Shown here: positions 16,209-23,899 of the stretch, piece by piece
Layout: each line of letters starts with the position of its first letter
How positions within the stretch are numbered: position 1 is the stretch's first letter
Assembly: GCF_900112005.1 (NCBI RefSeq)
Contig: NZ_FOKK01000028.1
Span: 1-40,123 of the forward strand
DNA from: Algoriphagus aquimarinus
GTDB lineage: Bacteria; Bacteroidota; Bacteroidia; Cytophagales; Cyclobacteriaceae
Reading direction: 5' to 3'
Length of the DNA: 40,123 bases
Made by a program: the position numbers and the translations under genes
Notes under the pieces: model-generated
Database searches by the model: none
Told to the model about the DNA's origin: nothing
What the model saw: the letters and a program-made list of their open reading frames with translations, nothing else

Positions 16209-17507
16209 CTAAATCACGGAATCATAAACTGCTTCCAACTCCGCTACCATTCTATTCATACTAAAGTGAGCCACTACACGGTCACGGGCAGCGAGGGACA
16301 TGGATTGGTGCAGGTCTTGATCATTGATAAGTTGGACGCAGAATTCTACCAATTCCTGGTATTCATCAATCTCTGATAAGAAGCCCTGTACTCCATGCTG
16401 AATTACCTCTCCTATTCCTCCTGCTCTGGTGGCTACTACCGGTACTTCACAGGACATGGCTTCCAGCATGGCGATGGGTAAGCCCTCAAACTCAGAGCTG
16501 CTTAGGTAAATATCCATTATGGATAGGTAAGGAATTACCTGCTTTTGTACGCCTACCAGGTGAAAGTGCGCTGACTTTCCTGATTCTTCTATCTGTTTTT
16601 CCAGACGGGTTCTCCATTCCCCATCTCCTACCAGTATAAAGTGAGTTTCGGGACATTTCTGGAGGATTTTTAGGGCTAAGTCTATCCAAATCCATAAGCG
16701 TTTTTGGTCTCGGAATACGGCGACGATGCCGATTACTTTAGCATTTGGTGGGATTTGGAGTTTGACTTTCAAATTGAGAGAAATCCCCCCTTCCCCCCTT
16801 TCTAAAGGGGGAGTTGGTTCTGTATCATCACTATAAGATTGCTTCGTTGTCGTACCTCCGCCTCGCAATGACGAGTCCAACGATGAGACTGCTTCTTCCG
16901 ATTCTCGGGAGCCATCGGGAGACGAATCTACATCCGACATCCGACATCCGACATCCGACATCCTTCTAAACACCTCCGTATTCACCCCATTCTGTATCAC
17001 CTTAATCTTCATTCTACCGCCACGCTGGTAGGGGTCGATCATGGAGTTGAGCTGCATGGAGAGGGCTACTTCGTTGGACACGGCGATGGCTATGTCCTGA
17101 TTTTTGAAGCTCATTCTATTGCCCCAGTAGGACACCTTGTTGTACCTATCCCAGGTATTATGCTCTGTATATACTATGGGTATTTTTAATTTATTGCCGA
17201 CGGATCTAGCCATAATTCCCGCCCAGGGTAGGTGGGCATGAATGATATCTATACCCAGTTGCTTGGCAAAGGATCGAACCTTATTCACCTGAAAAAACAG
17301 TCCCAAATTACCTGAGGGAATTAGATGCACTTTGATTCCTGCAGCTTCCAGCTCATCCACAATATTATTTTGCTGATGATAAAAATACAGGCAATGAAAC
17401 TCAAAGCGAGACTGATCATGTACCAAGGCCGTTTCGGGAATCAGCTTTTCTGCTCCTCCACGGCCGAGGGATTTGATTAGGTGAAGGATTTTTATTTTAT
17501 TTTTCAA
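16209..17507 (-). CDS. GT4 glycosyltransferase with a repeat-derived insertion
   Basis: A 432-aa GT-B retaining glycosyltransferase, probably acting on a lipid-linked glycan at the cytoplasmic face. N-domain: LHLIKSLGRGGAEKL at the acceptor-site glycine loop, HAHLPWAG near 90-97, VYTEHN at 112-117. C-domain: FILVGDGEWR near 290-299 and E341/E349 of the E-x7-E donor motif in FEGLPIAMLEAM. The family is usually ~365-380 aa. The excess is residues ~181-245, exactly in the inter-domain linker after VIQNGVNTEVF. That insert is low-complexity (MSDVGCRMSDVDSSPDG, SSLRGGGTTTKQS, PPLERGEGG) and is encoded by four repeat families. The frame stays open throughout, so the protein may still be made. Confidence 0.88.
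   Translation of the reverse strand: MKNKIKILHLIKSLGRGGAEKLIPETALVHDQSRFEFHCLYFYHQQNNIVDELEAAGIKVHLIPSGNLGLFFQVNKVRSFAKQLGIDIIHAHLPWAGIMARSVGNKLKIPIVYTEHNTWDRYNKVSYWGNRMSFKNQDIAIAVSNEVALSMQLNSMIDPYQRGGRMKIKVIQNGVNTEVFRRMSDVGCRMSDVDSSPDGSRESEEAVSSLDSSLRGGGTTTKQSYSDDTEPTPPLERGEGGISLNLKVKLQIPPNAKVIGIVAVFRDQKRLWIWIDLALKILQKCPETHFILVGDGEWRTRLEKQIEESGKSAHFHLVGVQKQVIPYLSIMDIYLSSSEFEGLPIAMLEAMSCEVPVVATRAGGIGEVIQHGVQGFLSEIDEYQELVEFCVQLINDQDLHQSMSLAARDRVVAHFSMNRMVAELEAVYDSVI
16773..16967. repeat. Composite of four repeat families inside a GT4 gene
   Basis: Reading from the GT start side: (1) a GATGTCGGATGTCGG array (16967 to ~16930) of the CCGATGTCCG family. (2) CCCGATGGCTCCCGAGAATCGG at about 16900-16921, a degenerate CCCGATAGCTATCGGG palindrome. 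(3) CGTCATTGCGAGGCGGAGGT running to AACGAAGCAATCTT (16873-16836), one arm of the CGTCATTGCG element. (4) AACCAACTCCCCCTTTAGAA and the following G-rich run (about 16818-16785), related to the CCCCCTAAAGGGGGG word at 39878. All are in frame. Confidence 0.85.
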
Positions 17508-17805
17508 TTCTAGGTTAGATTTTCTAAGTCATTGCGAGCGACGAAGGAACGAAGCAATCTGTCCGCCATTGCGAGGAAATAAGCTAATTATTGTTTTATA
17601 GAGTGATTTTCATTTCCGAAGCAATCTGCCGGCGTACTACTCCATTCAGAAAGATTGCTTCAGATTGGAATTCATACAAGTACCCATCAAAGTTGCGTTT
17701 AAATCTTCGCAATGACGATACGATTGCTTCGACTTTGAATTCTATAAGAAAAAGATAATAAGTGTTAAAGCCTCCCGCCACAGCGGGCAGGCGCAATGAC
17801 TTTTC
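17508..17805. repeat. Rearranged CGTCATTGCG elements (region D)
   Basis: Fragments of the family in both orientations: GTCATTGCGAGCGACGAAGG and GAAGCAATCTGTCCG at 17528-17563, CCATTGCGAGG at 17566-17576, GAAGCAATCTGCCGG and AGATTGCTTC near 17619-17662, CGCAATGACG at 17708-17717, and CCCGCCACAGCGGGCAGGCG then CAATGAC at 17772-17800, also seen in copy A. No gene is seen. Confidence 0.85.
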
Positions 17806-18131
17806 GGATAGACCGTCATTGCGAAGGAGGTTAGAGGATTATGATTTATCGAGGAATCAAGCCGACTGAAGCAATCTGTTTGCTTTCTACTACCATCGAA
17901 CAGATTGCTTCAGATTTGAATGGCCAATTTACCAATTAAGTCATCTTTTAAATCTTCGCAATGACGCTTCGGATAGACCGTCATTGCGAAGGAGGTTAGA
18001 GGATTATGATTTATCGAGGAATCAAGCCGACTGAAGCAATCTGTTTGCTTTCTACTACCATCGAACAGATTGCTTCAGATTTGAATGGCCAATTTACCAA
18101 TTAAGTCATCTTTTAAATCTTCGCAATGACG
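17806..18131. repeat. Perfect 165-bp tandem duplication of a CGTCATTGCG element
   Basis: Copy 1 runs 17814-17966 and copy 2 17979-18131, each from CGTCATTGCGAAGGAGG to CGCAATGACG, with a period of 165 bp. I find no difference between them, so the duplication is recent or homogenised. The inner inverted pair GAAGCAATCTGTT / AACAGATTGCTTC and the loop are shared with copy C at 16074. Confidence 0.93.
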
Positions 18132-18132
18132 A

Positions 18133-19218
18133 TTAAACCCTCGCAATGACGCTTCGATAAAATGATTCAAAGGCTTTAGCAACCTGATCAATCTGATAGT
18201 TTTTTAAAACAAGGGATTGGGCTGCAGCCGTAATTTTTTCCAGTTCGGATGCAGGAGAACTTATCACTTCAAGGATGCTGTCTTTAAAAGCTTGGGAAGC
18301 TCCGGCTTCTACTAGCCAACCGGTTTCTTTATTTTTTACTACTTCGCCAATTCCTCCAACATTATAGGCTATCACAGGTACATTGTAGGCAAATGCTTCT
18401 AATATCACAGCAGGTAATCCTTCTATGACACTTGGCAAAACAAAGATTGAATTGTCAGGAACAAATTGAAAAGAATTTGCAAGATTTCCTTTGAAAAGCA
18501 CTTGCTCATTCAAGCCTAAATCTGTCACCTGCTGCATCACATTCGTCTTCAAGGGACCTTCACCAAAAAGCCATAAAGTAGCTTTGGGAAACCTTATGGA
18601 TATCTCCTTGAAAATCAGAATGAGTGCTTGATGATTCTTCTCAAATGTAAATCCGCCAATATGAACCAGAACGGGGTCAGCTATTTCCTCTTTTTTGTCA
18701 GGTAGTAATGGAACATCAATTCCAATAGGGATAATTTGATGGAGCTTTTGATAAGCTGTGAAAGTAGATTTAAAATCTTTTGCTGATACTGCACTCACTG
18801 AGGCAATAGCATCTATCTGAGAGTAAAGGAAACCATTAAATTTATTCACCCAAAAGCTAGTGATATACCTACTTACCAAAGAAGCATTTCTAAAAATAAT
18901 AGGCACCTTCCAACCATTAATAAGTTTTGAGAAAACAGCAAATTTCAGCGTATCAGCTGCATTAGCTTGAATCAGGTCTGGTTGCTCTGTCTTAATTAAG
19001 CTAGCAAAACTTTTCCAAGCTCTCATATCCCATAACCTATCTTTGATAGGTCTCTGTAAATGAATTTGCCTTCCCGTAAAAGGCAACTCGTAATCACCTT
19101 CAAAAACTGAAATGAGTATTACCTCATGATTCATTTCAAGTAATTTCTGAGCAAGTAGGCAGGCAAACAATTCTGCTCCTCTAGCCTGTGGCTTTTGAAT
19201 AACTTGAAATATCTTCAT
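18133..19218 (-). CDS. GT4 glycosyltransferase
   Basis: A 361-aa GT-B glycosyltransferase of ordinary length. N-domain: FQVIQKPQARGAELFACLLA with the glycine-loop equivalent, and LIQANAADTLK. The linker PIGIDVPLLPDKKEE is normal, without an insert. C-domain: WLFGEGPLK near 216-224, GLNEQVLFKGN, and E266/E274 of the E-x7-E motif in IEGLPAVILEAF. The C-terminus ends FYRSVIARV, and the last seven codons and TAA lie in CGTCATTGCGAGG repeat sequence (18133-18156), so the tail and stop are supplied by the repeat. It is the last gene of an 18-gene co-directional block and follows the formyltransferase/GINT gene by 9 bp. Confidence 0.92.
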   Translation of the reverse strand: MKIFQVIQKPQARGAELFACLLAQKLLEMNHEVILISVFEGDYELPFTGRQIHLQRPIKDRLWDMRAWKSFASLIKTEQPDLIQANAADTLKFAVFSKLINGWKVPIIFRNASLVSRYITSFWVNKFNGFLYSQIDAIASVSAVSAKDFKSTFTAYQKLHQIIPIGIDVPLLPDKKEEIADPVLVHIGGFTFEKNHQALILIFKEISIRFPKATLWLFGEGPLKTNVMQQVTDLGLNEQVLFKGNLANSFQFVPDNSIFVLPSVIEGLPAVILEAFAYNVPVIAYNVGGIGEVVKNKETGWLVEAGASQAFKDSILEVISSPASELEKITAAAQSLVLKNYQIDQVAKAFESFYRSVIARV

Positions 19219-19227
19219 GACAGAATA

Positions 19228-20898
19228 TTATAGTCTAGAATACCCATCCAATACTAAGTAGTTTTCAGAACTATTTATTGTATGTGTGCCTATGATGGTG
19301 GGAGAAAAATCAGATTCCAGCATATCTACTGTTTCCTCCTGATATTCGTCTTTTGACAAGGCTGTAATGGACTGTAACTTTATTCTGTGACCATAGAACT
19401 TACCTGAATCCTGAGCAGGTCGAATCAACAACTTACCATTTGCAAAAATTTTACCGGCAGGTCTAGCGTTACGTACGTCTGATACGATAGGGTTCATGGG
19501 ATGACACACCCAAGTTGGATTGAGAAAAGTATCTGAATAATAGAGATACAATTCATCGAAGGAGGAGCAAGCCTGATGTGATTTTTGATTAACAAATAGC
19601 CAATACTTATCATCCTGATAATGAACGGTGGGATCATAAGCTTCTCCCTCGAACCAAACACCTACGTTCACCCATTTATTGGGAAAACTTTCAGCTTTGT
19701 ACAGGTACAAATGCCCTGCTTCTGCAGACTCAGGAATCAAATAAAAATCACCCTCATATTCCCAAATGAAGGGATATGACAAATGCCAAGATTCCTCTAT
19801 GATTGGGCAAACTTGGTCTAGTTGACTGCCCTTCCATTCTGCAAATGATATTCTGGCCTTTTGACTTTTTTTGTCATAATCTTCAAAAAACAGGTAGGTC
19901 TTAGCATCACGCTCTACCACAAAGGGATCTGCATAATACCTACTCGTATTAGTAGAAATTAAGGGGGTAAAGTTGGAGGCAAGAATTGAATTTTTTATGG
20001 GCTTTAATGCAGAATGTAATGCCTCGTCTGAGTGCTTTACTTCAACTTTATTCGACTTAGAAGAGATAAATATTTCCCAATGAGGCTTTTTCGCGTATTC
20101 CTTGACTATTCTTAATCCGTTGTTCACCCAAAGTTTAACCCATAATGCGAACATGACACCTCCATTGGGAGGGCGATACATGTTTGCAGTATAGTCACCC
20201 GGAGAGTCTTGCAATCTTTGGATTTCTTCCTTCCACCTTTGCTCACCTAGAAATGAAAGCTTTTTTATCATTCTAGGAGCAAAATAGCATGACTTCCAAA
20301 ATACTCTATTGGCATTTCTCTGAACTGAGAGTGGATCTGTGTGAGACCAGGACCTGTAAATCACCTGACCATCATCCAATTTTTCACTGAGTATCTGAAG
20401 AATTGAACCAGTGGTTTCTTCACCCTTCATCACTTCCCAGAAACAGGGAGGCCCACCTCTATTTACCCTATTATCACCATGATGATAGGACCAGACTCCA
20501 TACTTCGGAAGTCGAAGAATTTCACCTTTGAGGATTCTGAAACCAAGCCGTATTATTATATCCAAATCCCAAGTTCGAAGAGAGTCCAGATCAGTAGAAG
20601 ATATATCATCCGTATATTTTTTCTGAACTGGCCAAATCTCCATTTTTTGGGCAGTGAAATTTGGGAGATCAGAGATCTTTTTCAGGGAGAATGCATCCTG
20701 CTTAGTTCTAAAAAGCCTTCTATCAATAGCTCTATAGAGTCTATATAGAAGAGGAGATTTCTTTCCTGAGGATTTTGGTGTTTGGTTTTCGATAATAAGT
20801 ACTATCTCACCATAACCTTCCTCTTGGATTTTGCTCAGCATCTCAAAGGCCCAAGCTGAAAGCTGTTCTCCATCTGTCAAAATGCCAATTCTAAGCAT
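19228..20898 (-). CDS. Formyltransferase-like / GINT1-like fusion protein
   Basis: A 556-aa two-domain protein. Residues ~1-215 resemble the methionyl-tRNA-formyltransferase fold: MLRIGILTDGEQLSAWAFEM, the IIRLGFRILKGEILRLPKYG strand, and SYHHGDNRVNRGGPPCFWEV, which aligns with the N-x-H...P...G..P active-site loop. Residues ~285-556 look like the beta-propeller domain of glucosamine inositolphosphorylceramide transferase (GINT1)-like proteins: YYADPFVVERDAKTYLFFED, YPFIWEYEGDFYLIPES, YDPTVHYQDDKYWLFVNQ, ARPAGKIF. This pairing occurs in surface-glycan loci. A plausible role is N- or O-acylation (formylation) or glycosyl transfer on the growing glycan, but the reaction is not established. The start overlaps the upstream GT4 by 8 bp. 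Confidence 0.75.
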   Translation of the reverse strand: MLRIGILTDGEQLSAWAFEMLSKIQEEGYGEIVLIIENQTPKSSGKKSPLLYRLYRAIDRRLFRTKQDAFSLKKISDLPNFTAQKMEIWPVQKKYTDDISSTDLDSLRTWDLDIIIRLGFRILKGEILRLPKYGVWSYHHGDNRVNRGGPPCFWEVMKGEETTGSILQILSEKLDDGQVIYRSWSHTDPLSVQRNANRVFWKSCYFAPRMIKKLSFLGEQRWKEEIQRLQDSPGDYTANMYRPPNGGVMFALWVKLWVNNGLRIVKEYAKKPHWEIFISSKSNKVEVKHSDEALHSALKPIKNSILASNFTPLISTNTSRYYADPFVVERDAKTYLFFEDYDKKSQKARISFAEWKGSQLDQVCPIIEESWHLSYPFIWEYEGDFYLIPESAEAGHLYLYKAESFPNKWVNVGVWFEGEAYDPTVHYQDDKYWLFVNQKSHQACSSFDELYLYYSDTFLNPTWVCHPMNPIVSDVRNARPAGKIFANGKLLIRPAQDSGKFYGHRIKLQSITALSKDEYQEETVDMLESDFSPTIIGTHTINSSENYLVLDGYSRL

Positions 20899-22141
20899 GG
20901 TTAACAGATCTTTTGAAAACTTCTAACAAAACACCTTCATATTCCTTTGCTATTTTTTCTATGTCAAAGCGCTGGACGGCAGTCATTCTGGCATTCTGCC
21001 CAAACTCTTCCATAAGCTCAGGATTTTCAATAGCAAACTGCATCTGAGACGTCAAGGAATCTATATTCTTAACTGAGAAGACAACAGCATTTTGACGATC
21101 TGTTATTGCCTCTAAATTCATTGAGATATCGGAAGCGATAATTGGAACCCCAGCCATCATGGCTTCTACTAGAGCGCCAGAGAAGCCTTCGTACCAACTT
21201 GGGAACAGAAAACAATCTGAAGAGAGTAATAGATTAAGAGGATAAAGAGAAGAGAGATTGGGAGGATTAGAGATTAGGAGATTAGGAGAGGAGAGATTCG
21301 GAGATAAAGGAGTGGTAGATCCTTCAAATTTACCTGGAAGCTTAACACAGTCTGTAAGGCCTAGTTTAGTAATTAAACTTTCCAAATTAGAACGATAAGG
21401 CCCTTCTCCGTAGATGGTGAAGGAGGAATTAGGGTACTTTTTATTCACTAGTTCAAAAGCCTGAATTGCATCCTGAAACCCCTTGCGTTCCAGCAATCTA
21501 CCATAGGATAAAAACCTATAACCGTCATTGCGAGGAACGAAGCAATCTTTTTCTTTATTGATAGATCGCTTCGTTCGTTCGCTATCCCCGCGGCGGGCAG
21601 GCGCAATGACAGGAACAGAACGCCCCCTATACACCACTGAGATTTTCTTAGGCTCCAACCACAAGGTCTTCACATGAGAATCTGCCAGAGCCTGAGCATT
21701 TGCGATCCAATGCTTGGGAATTCCCGCGGTGAGTCTATCCAGCCAGTGAACTACCTTGTATTTCAATCCCTTTTTATCTTTCCAGGCCATTGGGGAATAG
21801 CTATCATTGACTAAGGTTCCAATCAATGGCACGCCGGTAATTATTGAGGCTATGCGAGTGATGATATCGGCACGCCAGAGACTGGAGACTAGGAGATCAG
21901 GTTTTTCGGCTCGGATCAATTTTACCAAGCGGAAAATCGCCTTTCCAAAATGATATGACTCGGGGATATTTAAAAAAACAAGCCGGATCCCGGCTTTTTT
22001 ATATTCCTCTTTCAGGTCATGCTTGGGGTAGAAATAAACCAAGCTCACATCTACCTGATCTGAAAACCTGGACAAAATCTCCAAATGACTTCGCTCTGCT
22101 CCCGCGTTAACTAAAGCATCTTGGGTGAAAAGGAGTTTCAA
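20891..22141 (-). CDS. GT4 glycosyltransferase with two repeat-derived inserts
   Basis: A 416-aa GT-B glycosyltransferase. N-domain: LFTQDALVNAGAERSHLEIL, LLVSSLWRADIITR. C-domain: FTIYGEGPYR near 241-250 and E318/E326 of the E-x7-E motif in YEGFSGALVEAM. Two stretches are foreign to the fold. Residues ~176-207 (APARRGDSERTKRS ... CFVPRNDG) lie in the inter-domain linker and come from a CGTCATTGCG element. Residues ~278-303 are Leu/Ser/Pro/Asn-rich (SPNLSSPNLLISNPPNLSSL) and come from a GAGATTAGGAGA-type array, placed in the loop before FLFPSWYEG. Without them the length is about 358 aa, normal for GT4. It starts 3 bp after the methyltransferase stop. Confidence 0.9.
   Translation of the reverse strand: MKLLFTQDALVNAGAERSHLEILSRFSDQVDVSLVYFYPKHDLKEEYKKAGIRLVFLNIPESYHFGKAIFRLVKLIRAEKPDLLVSSLWRADIITRIASIITGVPLIGTLVNDSYSPMAWKDKKGLKYKVVHWLDRLTAGIPKHWIANAQALADSHVKTLWLEPKKISVVYRGRSVPVIAPARRGDSERTKRSINKEKDCFVPRNDGYRFLSYGRLLERKGFQDAIQAFELVNKKYPNSSFTIYGEGPYRSNLESLITKLGLTDCVKLPGKFEGSTTPLSPNLSSPNLLISNPPNLSSLYPLNLLLSSDCFLFPSWYEGFSGALVEAMMAGVPIIASDISMNLEAITDRQNAVVFSVKNIDSLTSQMQFAIENPELMEEFGQNARMTAVQRFDIEKIAKEYEGVLLEVFKRSVNHA
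21233..21310. repeat. GAGATTAGGAGA-type array inside a GT4 gene
   Basis: Purine-rich tandem words on the + strand: AGATTGGGAGGATTAGAGAT, TAGGAGATTAGGAGAGGAGA and GATTCGGAGATAAAGG. It is a family distinct from the palindromic element 200 bp away. It is translated in frame into an L/S/P/N-rich loop of about 26 residues. Edges are approximate. Confidence 0.75.
21523..21610. repeat. CGTCATTGCG element inside a GT4 gene (copy E)
   Basis: An 88-bp copy with CGTCATTGCG at the left end and CGCAATGAC at the right. It includes GAAGCAATC, GATCGCTTCGTTCGTTCGC and the CCCGCGGCGGGCAGGCG word that also ends copies A and D. It is in frame with the gene and contributes about 32 residues to the linker between the two Rossmann domains. 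Confidence 0.9.
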
Positions 22142-22144
22142 TTC

Positions 22145-23014
22145 TTAAAATTTAACTTTCTTGAAATAATCTTGATTTGCTGTACCTAAAGGATTTGATA
22201 CGCTTCTCAAATTCTTCCAAACCCTCAATAGGGAAAGAATAAACGGGACAAGAAATGAGGGCAGCCTACCTCGCACCTTTTTACTTTTTTCATCACCAGG
22301 CTTACTTTTCCACACTTGATGTTCATAATCTGATTGCTGCGGAGCTATTGCAAAAACATCTTTGATTTCTATTCGCTTGGCTACATAAAAAAGAAAGGTT
22401 TCCTTACTATTCATTAAACTTACTCGATTTTGAACTTCCAGAGGATCTTTCACTTCATAAATAGAGCTAGATGACTCTGGGAAAAAGAGCCACATCTTGA
22501 CCAATTCAAAACCATTAGACTGAGTAAAGACTCTAAAAAAAAGCTCTGGACTAAACTGGTAAAACCCATGTCCAAAGAAATTATTTGCTGGAGTTATGCC
22601 AATCATATGCCCATCAAGCTTTACCATTTCCATACAATTTTTAAGCGCCTGCGGAAAATTAAAAATATGCTCAAGTGAACCTGAATCTATCATAAGAGAA
22701 TACCTCTCTTTAAAAACATCTGCGATTGGGAGATTCATATCCCAAACTTGGCTTGCCCCTTCATAGTCCGAAGCATCAAATGTGACGATCTCCTTCGCTC
22801 CCAAAGCTTTCAGAAATGACTCTGAATACCTGTTTTCTCTGGAAATAATTTCACTGATGTGTTTTTGATCAAAATCTAATCTCTTAAAAAGCCGCTGAAA
22901 TTCTACGAAGGAACCGTTTAAAGTCTGCCTTCCTAAAGTAGCAATTGATGTAAAATCAATTTTTAACTTTTGGCTTCGAATTAATAGCTCAGTTGTCTTT
23001 ATGTTAAAACCCAT
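22145..23014 (-). CDS. SAM-dependent methyltransferase-like protein
   Basis: A 289-aa protein. The class I methyltransferase core is partial but recognisable: EIVTFDASDYEGASQVWDMN (strand 2 acid and neighbours), YSLMIDSGSLEHIFNFPQAL (strand 4 with the D-x-G-x-LEH signature) and LDGHMIGITPANNFFGHGFY (strand 5). A glycine-rich motif I is not evident; FLKALGAKEI takes its place. The last ~50 residues are basic and may contact the membrane. It lies in the middle of the glycan operon, 3 bp after a GT2 and 3 bp before a GT4. It probably methylates or caps a sugar; the acceptor is unknown. Confidence 0.75.
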   Translation of the reverse strand: MGFNIKTTELLIRSQKLKIDFTSIATLGRQTLNGSFVEFQRLFKRLDFDQKHISEIISRENRYSESFLKALGAKEIVTFDASDYEGASQVWDMNLPIADVFKERYSLMIDSGSLEHIFNFPQALKNCMEMVKLDGHMIGITPANNFFGHGFYQFSPELFFRVFTQSNGFELVKMWLFFPESSSSIYEVKDPLEVQNRVSLMNSKETFLFYVAKRIEIKDVFAIAPQQSDYEHQVWKSKPGDEKSKKVRGRLPSFLVPFILSLLRVWKNLRSVSNPLGTANQDYFKKVKF

Positions 23015-23017
23015 ATT

Positions 23018-23899
23018 TTAAATTTGAATAGTTTTCCCTTTAACCCCAATCCAAAAGTGATAAAACGCCAGCCAGATCATCCGAAAGTTTTTCCCGCCAT
23101 AGACTATTCCATGTCGGAAGCCATATAAAGATTTCATAAGCCATTTCACTTGAAGTCTTTTTTTCATACTGCGAAATGTCATGGTGTCTGATATCATTAA
23201 AAGATTTCTGAGACTATAATACTCTCTATTCAAATTTTGCTTTCTATGATAGGTAGGCCTTTCAAAGTCAATTCTATTGTGAAGCTTTCGAGCCTCAAGA
23301 AAGAGTGAGCAATCAACTAGTATAGCATAACCTTTTTGGCTTACTTTGAGACAAAAGTCCAACTCCTCAAATCCAAAAAACAAATCTATATTTGGCGCTA
23401 TTCCTTCCTTGGCCACCTTCCCGCTAACTAGCATACTCATCCCTCCTGCTACGTAGTCCACTTCAATCCATTCTTTTTTTTCTAGTAATTGTGTTTGGAC
23501 ACGCTTAATTACTCCCTTTTTTCGATCAAAAAACTGCCCTACGGTACCCAGCACTCCTGCAAAGGGGTTTTCATCTCGAATAGCCAATAGTCGCTCAAAA
23601 CAATCTAGTCGAAAAGGGGGGTCATTATCATCTCCCCAGTAAATCCAGTCAAGACCTTCTTCTCCACAAAGTTCCAAACCTTTTGCTGCTCCTCCTGCAG
23701 GACCTGAGTTATATCCCATTCGATAGTATTTTAATCTATCATCCAAAAGCGAAGCTATCACATGGTCTGTTTCCAAATTTTCTGAATTATCAATAATCCA
23801 AAGTAATTCGGGTTGATAAGTTTGATTGAAAATTTCCTGTATTGTTTGAACCAGAGTTTCCGGCCTATTATAGGTTATAATGAATCCGCCAAACCTCAT
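23018..23899 (-). CDS. GT2 glycosyltransferase
   Basis: A 293-aa GT-A transferase. The N-terminal strand GGFIITYNRPETLVQTIQEI, the ELLWIIDNSEN nucleotide-binding segment, GYNSGPAGGAAKGLEL, and the WGDDNDPPF region, which carries the DxD-type metal motif (GDDND), are in the family order. A later EELDFCLKVSQKGYAIL matches the ED-x acceptor helix of rhamnosyl/galactofuranosyl-type GT2s. No membrane segment is evident apart from a hydrophobic C-terminal WLAFYHFWIGV stretch, so it is probably peripheral. The start overlaps the preceding GT2 by 4 bp, implying translational coupling. The sugar cannot be assigned. Confidence 0.92.
   Translation of the reverse strand: MRFGGFIITYNRPETLVQTIQEIFNQTYQPELLWIIDNSENLETDHVIASLLDDRLKYYRMGYNSGPAGGAAKGLELCGEEGLDWIYWGDDNDPPFRLDCFERLLAIRDENPFAGVLGTVGQFFDRKKGVIKRVQTQLLEKKEWIEVDYVAGGMSMLVSGKVAKEGIAPNIDLFFGFEELDFCLKVSQKGYAILVDCSLFLEARKLHNRIDFERPTYHRKQNLNREYYSLRNLLMISDTMTFRSMKKRLQVKWLMKSLYGFRHGIVYGGKNFRMIWLAFYHFWIGVKGKTIQI

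Noticed and set aside
15924..16376. 150-aa + strand open frame
   Set aside because: It is antisense to the GIY-YIG pseudogene and the GT4, and passes through the palindromic element. The minus-strand genes explain it.
17508..18131. CRISPR array
   Set aside because: Repeats are 88-165 bp palindromic elements with no regular ~30-bp repeats, no unique spacers and no cas genes.
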